A stretch of DNA of 64,000 nt, taken from positions 248,001-312,000 of the forward strand of contig JACQFZ010000022.1 of the NCBI GenBank assembly GCA_016199745.1. Direction: 5' to 3'. The notes under the pieces were generated by a model. The model searched no databases, had not been told where the DNA came from, and saw only the letters and a program-made list of their open reading frames with translations. Of this stretch, positions 38,518 to 49,190 are shown in pieces (positions within the stretch are counted from its first letter, which is position 1; every line of letters starts with the position of its first letter). The stretch comes from Gammaproteobacteria bacterium. Its GTDB lineage: Bacteria > Pseudomonadota > Gammaproteobacteria > Acidiferrobacterales > Sulfurifustaceae. A program made the translations under genes and the position numbers.

Positions 38518-41500
38518 ATGGATACGCCCAGCAACAATCTTGAGGCGCCGTTACGCAACGCTGTTTATCTGCTCAAGCGCTGCCAAGCACGAACGGAAGA
38601 GCTGGAGAACGCCGCCCACGAACCCATTGCTATCGTCGGTACGGCATTGCGTTTCCCCGGCGGCGCCGATACGCCAGCGGCGTTCTGGCGCAATCTGTGC
38701 GACGGTGTCGACGCGATTCGCGAGATACCGGCAGATCGTTGGGATGTCGATGCTTACTTCGACCCGCGGCCGCTGAGTCCAGGCAAGATGAATACCCGCT
38801 GGGGCGGATTTCTCGGCAACATCGACAAGTTCGATCCCGAATTCTTCGGCATCTCGCCGCGCGAAGCGACCCAGACCGATCCGCAGCAGCGCATGTTGCT
38901 GGAGGTTGCGTGGGAGGCATTAGAGAGCGCCGGATTGCCGCCGCCGCGGTTAGCGGGTACCAAAGGCGGCGTGTACGTTGGTGTCATCGGCAATGACTAC
39001 GCATTTCTACAGGCGCAAGCCGGTGTCGCGCTCGACGGATTCATGGGCACGGGTAACGCGCACTCGATCGCCGCGAACCGCTTGTCCTACGTGTTCGATC
39101 TGCGTGGGCCGAGCGTTGCACTCGACACCGCTTGTTCCAGCTCACTGGTTACGGTGCATCTCGCTTGTCAAAGTTTGCGCCGCGGTGAAATTGACTTCGC
39201 GGTTGCCGGCGGCGTCAACCTAATCATGCATCCGGAAATGACGATCGTGTTGTCGCAAGCACAGATGCTGTCGCCGGATGGACGCTGTAAGACCTTCGAC
39301 GCCGGCGCCAACGGCTATGTGCGCGGTGAAGGTTGCGGCGTTGTCGTTCTCAAGCGGTTGCGCGACGCGGAGGCCAACGGCGATCGCATCTTGGCGGTTA
39401 TTCGCGGCACCGCCGTTAATCAAGATGGACGCAGCAATGGAATATCCGCGCCCAACGGCCCGGCGCAGGAAGCGGTAATCCGCGCTGCACTCGCGGACGC
39501 GCGTGTGGCGCCGACCGACATCGGCTATGTCGAAACCCATGGTACCGGCACGTCGCTCGGTGATCCGATCGAGGTAGAAGCGTTACGCAACGTGCTCGGC
39601 GAGCGCCGCGACCCGGAGCGTCCGCTGGTTCTCGGTGCGGTGAAAACCAACATCGGTCATTTGGAAAGCGCCGCCGGCATTGTTGCGCTCATCAAGGCGA
39701 CATTGGCGCTGCACAACGAGGCGATTCCGCCCAATCTGCATTTGGCGACACCGAATCCGAAGCTGCCGCTCGGTAACGGCGTATTCAAGCTACCGGACGA
39801 ATTGTTGCCATGGCCACGCGGCGAACGTCCGCGTTTGGCCGGCGTAAGCTCCTTCGGCTTCGGCGGCACCAATGCGCACATCATTGTCGGTGAAGCACCG
39901 GCACCAACGCCGCCGCCGAGCGTGCCCGCGATCGAGCGCGCGCGGCACATTCTAACGTTGTCGGCGCGTAACGAACCGGCACTGAAAGAAATGGCCGGAC
40001 GTTATCTAACGCAGCTCGAATCGAATCCAGAATGCGTCGTCGCCGATCTCGCTTATAGCGCCAACACACTGCGGGCGCACTTCGGTGAGCGCGCGGCGAT
40101 AGTGATCAAAGCGGACGCGCCCGCGAGTCATGAGGTGTTGCGCCAAGGTCTCGAAGCGTTGCAGCAAGAGAACGCGCTGCCATTTGTCCGCAGCAGCCGG
40201 CAGAGCGAGGTGCGCAGCAAGGATGTCGTGTTCCTGTTCACCGGACAGGGATCGCAGTATGCGCAAATGGGTATGTCGCTGTACGACACCCAGCCGCTAT
40301 TCCGCGATGTGCTGCAACGTTGCGACCAGCTGCTGCAACAGCATGCCGGCTTTTCGTTGTTGTCGCTGCTGGGTGCTGCGGCGGACGTGAACGCCGATCT
40401 CCATCAAACGCAGTACACGCAACCGGCGTTGTTCGCGTTGGAGTATGCGTTGGCGCAGTTATGGATGAGTTGGGGCGTTCGGCCGACGGCGGTAATGGGA
40501 CACAGCGTCGGTGAATACGTGGCCGCGTGTGTCGCCGGGGTTTACAGCCTCGAAGACGGTATCCGACTCATCGCCGAGCGCGCTCGCTTGATGCAGGCGT
40601 TGCCGCACGACGGCCGCATGGTGGCGGTATCGACGACGCCGGAAAAATTAACCGAGTTGCTGGCGGCCTATCCGCAGCAGTTGGCGCTGGCGGCGGTCAA
40701 CGGTCCGCACAGTTGCGTGATTTCCGGTCACACCAGCGCCATCGACGCGGCCGTTGCCCAGTTGCAGGCGGACGGCGTAACGACGCAAGTATTGGCGACG
40801 TCGCATGCGTTCCATTCGCCACTGATGGAACCGATGTTGGATGAGTTCGAACGTTTCGTTGCCGCTATTCCGCTGGCCGCGCCGAGCGTGCCGTTGATTT
40901 CCAATCTGACCGGCGCGAGCGTAGAACCCAACGTGGTCACTACGGCTTCCTACTGGCGCCGTCATATTCGCGAAGCCGTGAAATTCAAGGACGGCATCGA
41001 CGGCTTGTGGCAACAAGGTCGGCGCATGTTCCTCGAAGTCGGTCCCAGTGCGACCTTGATCGGTTTGGGACGGCAATGCGTTGGTCGCGGCGAGAGTGGG
41101 ATATGGCTTTCGTCGCTACGCAAGGGACGCAATGAATGGGAAACGATTCTTGAAAGTCTGGCGGCAGTCTACACCGCGGGTGTCGATGTCGACTGGGCGG
41201 CGTTTGACGCGCCTTATGCGCGCCAGCGATTGGACACGCCGAGCTATCCGTTCCAGCGTCAACGTTTCTGGTCGGTGGAGCCGGGTGCGGGTACGACGCG
41301 CGCCGAGGTGACGCACCAAGCCAGCGCCACCGGCTACCCACTGCTTGGCAGCAAGTTACGGCTGGCACTGAACGGGCAAGAAATTTTCGAAGCGCGGCTT
41401 ACGCCTGACCAACCGGCAGTGCTGCGCGATCATGTCATCTACGGGCGTGTCGTCATGCCGGGTATGGCCTACCTCGAACAAGCGCTGGCGGCAGCAGCGA

Positions 41501-44500
41501 CGCTCAGCGACGGCGACTGGATGCTGGAAGACGTCAGTTTAGCTCGACCGCTGGTGTTGGATCCGAAGCGCCCGGTTACGGTGCAGACGATCGTAACGGC
41601 AGAGCGATTCGACAGTTATCAATTCAAAATTGTCAGCCTGGTCGAAGCCGACGAAACGCGGCCGGCTTACTTCGTTACGCACGCGTTCGGTCGCATTCGG
41701 CTCGATGCCGATGCGCACTCGGCGGCGCAAACCACGGTCGATTTGCAACAGCTACGCAATCGCTTCGACGGTACAGCCTATGACGATGAATGGCGCCGTG
41801 CGATCTTGCGCAAGTCGGGCATGCAGATGGGCCCTGGCTTCACGTGGATGACTGAGCATTGGTACAGCGGCGACAACGAAAGTATCGGCCATATGCGTCC
41901 GGCGCGGGCGGCGGACAACGTCGCTGGCTTCGTGTTCCATCCCGGCGCGATGGACTGCGGCATACAGCTCGCGGGGTCGATGCTGCCCGGCGCCGGCATA
42001 GACGCCATCGTCCCGGTAGCGATAAAGCGCGTGCGCGTGTTGAAAAAGTTCGAAGCCGATGCGTGGTATCACAGTTCCATCACCGCTAAAAACGGTTCGA
42101 CCGCGGAAGCGGAGGTCAGGATGTACTCACCGGCCGGCGAGCCGCTCCTCGCGCTCGACGGTGTGAAGTTGCAGCGTGTCACCAGCGAATGGGTCAGGCG
42201 CGCGCTTGGTGAACGGCATCCGCAGTGGCTGTACAAACTTCAGTGGCAGACGGCGGCACTACCGCCACGCGAGCCCGCTTCAGCGGAAAGCGGCGGTTGG
42301 TTGGTGTTGGATGACGAGCGCGGTGTCGGTGCTGCGGTAGCCGGTCTTTTGCGTGCACACGGCGAGCATTGTGATGTGGTCGCCGCCGCCGAGACGTCTG
42401 ACGAGGTATGCGCACGAGTGCGGGCGGCGATCGACGCCGACACGGTCCCTTGTCGCGGTGTCATCCATTGTTCGAGCCTCGATGCCGGCCGTGCCGGGGA
42501 ATGCTTGCCGAAACACATCGCGCTGGCGCGCGAACGGGCATGGGGCCGTACGCTGGATGTTGTGCAAGCGTTGACCGACGACACGAGTGCGAAGCTACGA
42601 CTGTACTTAGTGACGCGTGCTGCGCAGACGCTGGACGGAAGCACCGCCGGCGTTGCGCTCGCGCAGTCGCCGTTGTGGGGTTTGGCACGTGTCATCGCTG
42701 CCGAGCATCCAGAGTTGAATTGCACGCGCATCGATCTCGACCCGAACGCATCGGTGGCGGACGACGCGCGCACGTTGGTACAGGAAATACTTGCCGCCGA
42801 TCGCGAGGACCAAATCCTTTACCGCGACGACGCCCGCTACGTGGCGCGTTTGACGGCGCTCGAGGACGGCGCCGGCTCGAGGCTCGAGGTACCGGACGGA
42901 CAGCCGTATCGTCTGGAGATCACCAGTCGCGGCGAGCTCGAACATGTGCAGCTGCGGCCGGTAGCGCGCCGCACGCCGGGCGCCGGAGAAGTTGAGATCG
43001 AAGTGAGAGCAACCGGGCTCAATTTCCGCGATGTGTTGAACGTGCTCGGTCTTTATCCCGGTAATCCCGGTCCGCTGGGCGGCGAGTGCGCCGGCGTGAT
43101 AACGGCGGTTGGCGACGGCGTGCAGAACTTGTCGGTCGGCGATTCGGTGTTCGGCTTAGTGCCGGCGAGCTTCGCTAGTCACGCGGTCACGTCCGCTCGG
43201 TTCGTCGCGCGTACGCCGCAATCGTTAAGCGATGCCGAAGCGGCAACATTGCCGATCGCGTTTTTGACCGCGCATCATGCGTTGCGTCGATTGGGCGAAA
43301 TATCGCCAGGCGATCGCGTGTTAATCCATGCCGCCTCGGGTGGCGTAGGTTTAGCAGCGGTGCAGATCGCACAACGCGCCGGTGCCGAGATTTTTGCGAC
43401 TGCCGGCAGCGACGAGAAGCGTCAGTTCTTGCGCGACCTCGGCATTACGCACGTGCTGGATTCGCGTTCGCTCGAGTTTGCCGATCAGGTGAAGGCGCTG
43501 ACGCAAGGACACGGCGTTAAGCTAGTGCTCAACTCGCTCACCGGCGAATCGATCGCCGGCAGTCTTTCGGTGATGGCCGATCATGGCCACTTCTTGGAAC
43601 TCGGCAAGACCGATCTTTGGAACCAGGAGCGCGTCGCGGCGGTCAATCCGACGCTGCGTTTCCACGCCATCGCGCTCGATAACATGATGGCGACCGTTCC
43701 GGAATACGTCGAAGCTTTGCTGCAGGAGTTGCTGCCGGAGATTGCCGACGCCCGCCTCAAGCCGTTACCGCTCAAGATTTATCCGATCCAGCAAACGGTC
43801 GCCGCCTTCCGTCACATGGCGCGCGCTAAACACATCGGCAAAGTGGTGGTTAGCTCTGCTAGCGCCGTCGATGCGCATGCATTGCGTGGTCCGATCCGCG
43901 AAGACGGCGCTTACCTCATTACCGGTGGTTTGGGCGGTCTAGGTCTGAAGTTCGCCAAATGGTTGGTGGACAAGGGTGCGCGCCACTTAGTACTGACGGG
44001 TCGTTCCGGCGCCAACGAGAACGCACTCGCGTCGATCGATGAGCTGCGATTGCTCGGTGCTGAGATCGACGTCGTCAAAGCGGACATCAGCCGCCGCGAT
44101 GATGTGCAACGTCTACTTGCTGCCATTAAGCCGCCGCTGCGCGGCGTGTTGCACGCCGCCGGCACGCTCGACGACGGCATCATTCGCGAGCAAACGCGCG
44201 AACGATTCGACACGGTCATGGCGTCGAAGGTATTGGGTGCATTACATCTGCACGAGCTCACGCGCGGTTCCACGCTCGATCTGTTCGTGCTGTTCTCTTC
44301 AGCGGCGTCGCTGCTGGGTTCACCGGGGCAAGCGAACTATGCCGCGGCCAATGCCTTTCTCGATGCGCTCGCGCATGAACGTCGTCGCCAAGGGTTGGCG
44401 GCGCTCAGCATTAATTGGGGCGCTTGGGCGGAAGTCGGTATGGCGGCGGAACTTGATCGCGCCAAAGGTAATCGACTCGAAGGTGCCGGCGTCGAACGTA

Positions 44501-45087
44501 TCGATCTCGAACGCGGACTCGAGACCTTCGGTCATCTGCTCGAATGTGACGAACCGCAGGTGGCGGTGTTGCCGCTCGATTGGGGCAAGTTACTGGGACG
44601 ACTGCCGCAGGGAATGGAGCCGCCGTGGTTACTGACGATTGCCGCGGCGACGCGCACGCAAAAGCAGGACGGCGCCAGACCGGATTTGAAAAAGCGCTTG
44701 GCGGAAATGGAAATGGGCGGGCAGGTCGATGTCGTGCTGGCGTTCGTGCGCGAACAAGCGGCGCTGGTAATGGGCAGCAGCGCCAATCTGCCGGATCCGC
44801 AGCGGCCGATCAATGAACTTGGTTTCGATTCGCTTATGGGTGTGGAGTTGTGTAATGCCTTGAGTAACGCCGTCGGCCGGCACTTACCGCCGACGATACT
44901 GTTCGATCATCCGACGCTCGAGAAGTTATCGCTGCATTTGGCCTACGAGGTATTGGGGCTGGCACCGCCGGAACCGACGCCGCCGAAGGCGACCGATCAC
45001 GCGGTAGATCGCGTGTTGGCCGACGTGAAAGAGATGTCCGAGCAAGAAATGGACGCGCTCGTCACCAAAGAACTGCAAGCGTCGTAA
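38518..45087 (+). CDS. Type I polyketide synthase, fully reducing module (KS-AT-DH-ER-KR-ACP)
   Basis: One extension module in 2189 aa. An N-terminal coiled segment (LLKRCQARTEELENAAHEPI) leads into KS with Cys206 in DTACSSSLVTVH and the histidines of VETHGTGTSLGDP and KTNIGHLESAAG. AT has Ser663 in GHSVGEYVAAC and HAFHSPLM, the malonyl-type signature. DH has His972 in HVIYGRVVMPGMAY (HxxxGxxxxP). ER shows GLNFRDVLNVLGLYPGN and HAASGGVGLAAVQIAQRAG. KR shows TGGLGGLGLKFAKWLVDKGA, and LDD in HAAGTLDDGII points to a B-type ketoreductase. ACP Ser2105 is in ELGFDSLMGVEL. The C-terminal EMSEQEMDALVTKEL is a likely docking tail. It should add one fully reduced two-carbon unit to the acyl chain. Confidence 0.95.
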   Translation: MDTPSNNLEAPLRNAVYLLKRCQARTEELENAAHEPIAIVGTALRFPGGADTPAAFWRNLCDGVDAIREIPADRWDVDAYFDPRPLSPGKMNTRWGGFLGNIDKFDPEFFGISPREATQTDPQQRMLLEVAWEALESAGLPPPRLAGTKGGVYVGVIGNDYAFLQAQAGVALDGFMGTGNAHSIAANRLSYVFDLRGPSVALDTACSSSLVTVHLACQSLRRGEIDFAVAGGVNLIMHPEMTIVLSQAQMLSPDGRCKTFDAGANGYVRGEGCGVVVLKRLRDAEANGDRILAVIRGTAVNQDGRSNGISAPNGPAQEAVIRAALADARVAPTDIGYVETHGTGTSLGDPIEVEALRNVLGERRDPERPLVLGAVKTNIGHLESAAGIVALIKATLALHNEAIPPNLHLATPNPKLPLGNGVFKLPDELLPWPRGERPRLAGVSSFGFGGTNAHIIVGEAPAPTPPPSVPAIERARHILTLSARNEPALKEMAGRYLTQLESNPECVVADLAYSANTLRAHFGERAAIVIKADAPASHEVLRQGLEALQQENALPFVRSSRQSEVRSKDVVFLFTGQGSQYAQMGMSLYDTQPLFRDVLQRCDQLLQQHAGFSLLSLLGAAADVNADLHQTQYTQPALFALEYALAQLWMSWGVRPTAVMGHSVGEYVAACVAGVYSLEDGIRLIAERARLMQALPHDGRMVAVSTTPEKLTELLAAYPQQLALAAVNGPHSCVISGHTSAIDAAVAQLQADGVTTQVLATSHAFHSPLMEPMLDEFERFVAAIPLAAPSVPLISNLTGASVEPNVVTTASYWRRHIREAVKFKDGIDGLWQQGRRMFLEVGPSATLIGLGRQCVGRGESGIWLSSLRKGRNEWETILESLAAVYTAGVDVDWAAFDAPYARQRLDTPSYPFQRQRFWSVEPGAGTTRAEVTHQASATGYPLLGSKLRLALNGQEIFEARLTPDQPAVLRDHVIYGRVVMPGMAYLEQALAAAATLSDGDWMLEDVSLARPLVLDPKRPVTVQTIVTAERFDSYQFKIVSLVEADETRPAYFVTHAFGRIRLDADAHSAAQTTVDLQQLRNRFDGTAYDDEWRRAILRKSGMQMGPGFTWMTEHWYSGDNESIGHMRPARAADNVAGFVFHPGAMDCGIQLAGSMLPGAGIDAIVPVAIKRVRVLKKFEADAWYHSSITAKNGSTAEAEVRMYSPAGEPLLALDGVKLQRVTSEWVRRALGERHPQWLYKLQWQTAALPPREPASAESGGWLVLDDERGVGAAVAGLLRAHGEHCDVVAAAETSDEVCARVRAAIDADTVPCRGVIHCSSLDAGRAGECLPKHIALARERAWGRTLDVVQALTDDTSAKLRLYLVTRAAQTLDGSTAGVALAQSPLWGLARVIAAEHPELNCTRIDLDPNASVADDARTLVQEILAADREDQILYRDDARYVARLTALEDGAGSRLEVPDGQPYRLEITSRGELEHVQLRPVARRTPGAGEVEIEVRATGLNFRDVLNVLGLYPGNPGPLGGECAGVITAVGDGVQNLSVGDSVFGLVPASFASHAVTSARFVARTPQSLSDAEAATLPIAFLTAHHALRRLGEISPGDRVLIHAASGGVGLAAVQIAQRAGAEIFATAGSDEKRQFLRDLGITHVLDSRSLEFADQVKALTQGHGVKLVLNSLTGESIAGSLSVMADHGHFLELGKTDLWNQERVAAVNPTLRFHAIALDNMMATVPEYVEALLQELLPEIADARLKPLPLKIYPIQQTVAAFRHMARAKHIGKVVVSSASAVDAHALRGPIREDGAYLITGGLGGLGLKFAKWLVDKGARHLVLTGRSGANENALASIDELRLLGAEIDVVKADISRRDDVQRLLAAIKPPLRGVLHAAGTLDDGIIREQTRERFDTVMASKVLGALHLHELTRGSTLDLFVLFSSAASLLGSPGQANYAAANAFLDALAHERRRQGLAALSINWGAWAEVGMAAELDRAKGNRLEGAGVERIDLERGLETFGHLLECDEPQVAVLPLDWGKLLGRLPQGMEPPWLLTIAAATRTQKQDGARPDLKKRLAEMEMGGQVDVVLAFVREQAALVMGSSANLPDPQRPINELGFDSLMGVELCNALSNAVGRHLPPTILFDHPTLEKLSLHLAYEVLGLAPPEPTPPKATDHAVDRVLADVKEMSEQEMDALVTKELQAS

Positions 45088-45122
45088 GTTAATTTTTTAT
45101 TATTCTTAATTATGGAGTGTTT

Positions 45123-48100
45123 ATGACGAAGCTTTCGGATCGCTTCAGTGGGTTAACCCCGTTGCAGCGCGCAGTGTTCGCGTTGAAGGAAAAAACCGCG
45201 CGCGTGGAGGCGCTGGAACGCGCCGCCAACGAGCCGATCGCCATCGTCGGTATCGCTTGCCGTTTTCCCGGCGGCGCCAATGATCCGGCATCGTATTGGA
45301 AGTTGCTGTGCGACAAACGCGAGGCCATCAGTAACGTGCCGGGCGATCGTTGGGATGCCGATGCCTTTTACGATCCCAATCCGCAGGCCCCTGGCAAGAT
45401 GAACACACGCCGCGGTGGCTTTCTCGAGCAGGTCGATCTGTTCGACAACGAGTTCTTCGGAGTTTCCGAACGCGAGGCTTGCAGCATCGATCCGCAACAG
45501 CGGTTGTTGCTGGAGCTCGCCTGGGAAGCGTTGGAAGACGCTGGCATTCCGCCGAGCTCGGTACGCGGTTCGGACGCCGGTGTGTTTATCGGTATCTGCG
45601 GTAGCGACTATGGCCTGCTGTTGTCGAGCGATCTGCGGATGGCCGATGCCTTTGTCGGTACCGGCAGCTCGCTCAGCATCGCCGCCAACCGTCTGTCGTT
45701 CGCTTTCGATCTGCATGGTCCGAGCATGGCGGTCGACACCGCTTGCTCATCGTCACTGGTCGCGACCCATCTCGCCTGCCGCAGTTTGCGCAGCGGTGAG
45801 TCGAGCGTTGCGCTGGTGGGCGGCGTCAATGTGATTTTGTCGCCGACCTACGGCGTTAATATTACCAAGGTCGGCTTCTCGTCGGCGGACGGTTGCGTGC
45901 GGGCGTTTGATGCTGCGGCCGCCGGCTTCGTGCGTGGCGAGGGCGCCGGCATCGTCGTGCTCAAAACATTGTCGAAGGCGCGCGCCGACGGCGATTCGAT
46001 CTACGCCGTGATTCGCGGCAGTGCCATCAACGAAGACGGTTTCAGCAACGGTTTGACCGCGCCCAACCGGCAGTCGCAAGAGGCGGTAATACGCGCCGCT
46101 TGCCGGCAGGCGCAGGTGGTGCCGAATGAAGTGCAATACGTCGAGTGTCACGGTACCGGTACACTGCTGGGCGACACGATCGAGGCGATGGCATTGTCGA
46201 ATGTCGTCGGCGTCGGCAGCGGTCGCAGTCAGCCGTGTCTGCTCAGCGCCGTCAAGACCAATCTCGGACACATGGAAGCCGCGGCCGGCATCGCCAGCTT
46301 GATCAAAGCAGCGCTGGCATTAAAGCATCGGCAGATACCACCGACGGTACACTACGAGAAGCCGAATCCGAATATTCCGTTCCCGAGTCTCGGCTTGCAG
46401 GTCGCAACCGAGCTTACGCCGTGGCCAGAGGCGGCGACGGCGGTCGCCGGCGTCAGTGCCTTCGGCTTCGGCGGTAGCAATGCGCATTTGATCTTGGCGG
46501 AAGCGGCGACGCCCGATGTCAATGATCAAACGCCGGCAGGTTTGCGCCAACCGATGTTGTGCTTGTCGGCGCGTAGCCCTGAGGCGCTAAAGACACTGGC
46601 GCAGACTTATCGCCATTTTCTGGCCGATGCTGCGGTCGAGCTCACCGACGTTTGTTATGCCGCTGGTGCAAAGCGCGATCATCACGATCAGCGGTTAGTC
46701 CTCATTCCTGCCACACGCGAGCAGACGATCAAGCAGCTCAACGCCTATATCGACGATCAATCGGCCGATGGGTTGCATCAGGGCGTCAAGCCCTATGGTC
46801 GGCGCCCACGCACAGTATTCGTTTTCGCCGATGATGCATCGGCATGGTCGGCATTCGCGCCGCGCTTTACCGCCGAGGTCAATGTGTTCGGCGGACGTCT
46901 GCGCGAGTGGGACCAACGATTGCAGGCATTGACAGCGTTTTCGCCGATGGCGGCGATTATGGCGGGTGCTACCGCCAAGCTCGCGCTCGGGCATGAAAAT
47001 AAATTGTTGTTCGCGCTGCAAGCGGCGCTTGCCGACACCCTGCGCGATATCGGCGTGGCCGTTGACACCGTCGTTGGTTTCGGTAAGGGCGACTTGGCCG
47101 CGGCTTATGTCGCACGGGCGTTAGAACCGGAACATGCCATTTCAATTGCCGCGTTTCGCGATGAGTCGAGCACGCCGACGGACGCCACCCGCGATCACAT
47201 GAGTAAGATTCGTAGTGCCAGTGCTGCCTTGCCGTTCATCTGTGCCAGTCGCGGCGAGGTGCGCAATGGTAGGGTGTTGGATGTGTCGTACTGGCAGCAA
47301 GGATCGTTGGGTGCATTGCCGGACATCGCCGCGGTATTGAAGGTATTGCGCGATGGTTTGCCAGACTGCCTGTTGGAGATCGGTCCGGCGTCGCTCGCCC
47401 GCCAGTTGCAACCGCAGTTTGCAGCACTCAACCCGCATGGTCGGGTCGTTGCCCTCGGTGCCGACGGCTCGGCAGTGTCGTTCGCGGAGACGATCGCCCA
47501 CTTATATGTATCCGGACATGCGCTGCAGTGGTCGCGGTTGCAGTCGGCGCCGCAACGGCGCGTATCGTTGCCGACCTATCCATGGCAGCGGCGGCGTTTC
47601 TGGATCAAGACCGCGCTGCCGCAACCACCGGTCGAGAATAGCACGGTAGCCGATGCCGTACCGACGCCGACAGCGGCCGAGATTGTGCCGTCGGCGGCGC
47701 CAGCCACAGTGGATGGCATACGCCCGCGGCCGAATTTGAGCGTGCCGTACGAGCCGCCGCGTACCGAACTTGAACATCTCGTTGTCGGTCGGTTGCAGGA
47801 CATTCTGAAGATCGACCGCATCGGCCTGTGTGACAACTTCTTTGAACTCGGCGGCGAGTCGCTGCAAGCGGCGACGCTGATCAATCAAATTCAGAAGCAG
47901 CTCGAAGAGACCATTCACATCCTCGCCATCTTTGAGGCGCAGACGGTCGCGGAATTGAGTGAGTACTTACGGCGACACTACCCGGCTGCGGTCAAGCGGT
48001 TGTGTCCGAGCGAGGTCGTCGGTGAAACCGAGTTCGTCGATCCCGATTGGCCGACGAGCATCACTGATGAGGAAGTGTCGAAGGCGCGGGCGTTGGTGGA

Positions 48101-49190
48101 GAGCTACATCGTGCGCGAAGAGGGCAAGATCTCGCCCAAGCGCAAGAAGAATCCACGAGCGATCTTCATTTTGTCGCCGCCGCGTTGTGGCACGACGTTA
48201 CTGCGGGTCATGTTGGCGGGCAACTCGAAATTATTCGCACCGCCGGAACTGGAGTTGTTGCCGTTCGATGATCTGGGTCAACGGCGCGAGGCCTATGCCG
48301 GGATGGCTGGCCTCTGGCTGGAAGGCACGACGCGGGCGTTGATGGAAGCGCTTGATTGCTCCAATGAGGAGGCGAGTACGGCGATGCGGAAATATGAGAC
48401 CGAGCGCATGTCGACCGCTGATCTATATCGATTGATGCAGGAGCCGATTGGCGATCGCATCTTGGTGGATAAGACGCCGAGCTATGCATCGCAAATCCAG
48501 ATTCTGCGGCGCGCCGAAATGATTTTCGATAAGCCGTTGTACGTACATCTGCTGCGCCACCCGTGCGGCATGATCCGGTCGTTCCTGGATTACAAGATGG
48601 ATCAGACCTATCGCGTGCGTTACAGCGTCAAGCAGAAATTTCCGTATTCGGCGCGGCAGATCGCCGAGCTGGTCTGGACCATTAGTCACCAGAACGTGCT
48701 GGATTTCCTATCGTCGATTCCGGCATCGCGGCACACACGCCTGTCGTTCGAGGATCTGGTGCGGCAGCCAGAACGGAGCATGCAGGCGCTGTCGGAGTTT
48801 TGCGAGATCCCCTACGACGAGGCGATGGCCGATCCGTACCGCGACATGCACAAGCGCATGGTCGATGCCACCGTCAGTGAGGGTCGCATGCAGGGCGATC
48901 AGAATTTTCTGGTTAAGCATAAGAAGATCGATCCAAGCGTTGCCGATCGCTGGGCGCGGGTGATGACGAGCGAATTTCTCGGTGCGCCCACCCGCGAACT
49001 GGCGCGTGAACTCGGTTATCCCGATGTCGACGGTTCACTGGCGCCGAATGTGCCGATGCCGTCGCTGGTTACCGAGACCGAGCTGCAGGCGGTCGACGGT
49101 GTACCGGACCTGTTACAGCAAATGAACGCGTTGTCGGACACCGAGGTCGATTCGTTGCTGGAGAAGATGTTAGTGGAGTACCAGCGGTGA
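45123..49190 (+). CDS. Type I PKS with degenerate AT and C-terminal sulfotransferase (KS-AT0-ACP-ST)
   Basis: 1355 aa. The N-terminal helix (RAVFALKEKTARVEALERAA) resembles that of the previous PKS. KS looks active: Cys208 in DTACSSSLVATH, VECHGTGTLLGDT and KTNLGHMEAAAG. The AT-sized region after it has lost its motifs. FVFADDASAWSAF stands where FLFTGQGSQ belongs, GFGKG (652-656) replaces GHSxG so that the nucleophile position is Gly654, and no HAFH is seen. The carrier has Ser913 in NFFELGGESLQAAT. A PAPS-dependent sulfotransferase follows: 5'-phosphosulfate loop FILSPPRCGTTLLRVML (from about residue 1015), then LVDKTPSYASQI and HLLRHPCGMIRSFLDY. The tail NALSDTEVDSLLEKML is a docking-like helix. 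Its stop overlaps the NRPS start. Confidence 0.92.
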   Translation: MTKLSDRFSGLTPLQRAVFALKEKTARVEALERAANEPIAIVGIACRFPGGANDPASYWKLLCDKREAISNVPGDRWDADAFYDPNPQAPGKMNTRRGGFLEQVDLFDNEFFGVSEREACSIDPQQRLLLELAWEALEDAGIPPSSVRGSDAGVFIGICGSDYGLLLSSDLRMADAFVGTGSSLSIAANRLSFAFDLHGPSMAVDTACSSSLVATHLACRSLRSGESSVALVGGVNVILSPTYGVNITKVGFSSADGCVRAFDAAAAGFVRGEGAGIVVLKTLSKARADGDSIYAVIRGSAINEDGFSNGLTAPNRQSQEAVIRAACRQAQVVPNEVQYVECHGTGTLLGDTIEAMALSNVVGVGSGRSQPCLLSAVKTNLGHMEAAAGIASLIKAALALKHRQIPPTVHYEKPNPNIPFPSLGLQVATELTPWPEAATAVAGVSAFGFGGSNAHLILAEAATPDVNDQTPAGLRQPMLCLSARSPEALKTLAQTYRHFLADAAVELTDVCYAAGAKRDHHDQRLVLIPATREQTIKQLNAYIDDQSADGLHQGVKPYGRRPRTVFVFADDASAWSAFAPRFTAEVNVFGGRLREWDQRLQALTAFSPMAAIMAGATAKLALGHENKLLFALQAALADTLRDIGVAVDTVVGFGKGDLAAAYVARALEPEHAISIAAFRDESSTPTDATRDHMSKIRSASAALPFICASRGEVRNGRVLDVSYWQQGSLGALPDIAAVLKVLRDGLPDCLLEIGPASLARQLQPQFAALNPHGRVVALGADGSAVSFAETIAHLYVSGHALQWSRLQSAPQRRVSLPTYPWQRRRFWIKTALPQPPVENSTVADAVPTPTAAEIVPSAAPATVDGIRPRPNLSVPYEPPRTELEHLVVGRLQDILKIDRIGLCDNFFELGGESLQAATLINQIQKQLEETIHILAIFEAQTVAELSEYLRRHYPAAVKRLCPSEVVGETEFVDPDWPTSITDEEVSKARALVESYIVREEGKISPKRKKNPRAIFILSPPRCGTTLLRVMLAGNSKLFAPPELELLPFDDLGQRREAYAGMAGLWLEGTTRALMEALDCSNEEASTAMRKYETERMSTADLYRLMQEPIGDRILVDKTPSYASQIQILRRAEMIFDKPLYVHLLRHPCGMIRSFLDYKMDQTYRVRYSVKQKFPYSARQIAELVWTISHQNVLDFLSSIPASRHTRLSFEDLVRQPERSMQALSEFCEIPYDEAMADPYRDMHKRMVDATVSEGRMQGDQNFLVKHKKIDPSVADRWARVMTSEFLGAPTRELARELGYPDVDGSLAPNVPMPSLVTETELQAVDGVPDLLQQMNALSDTEVDSLLEKMLVEYQR

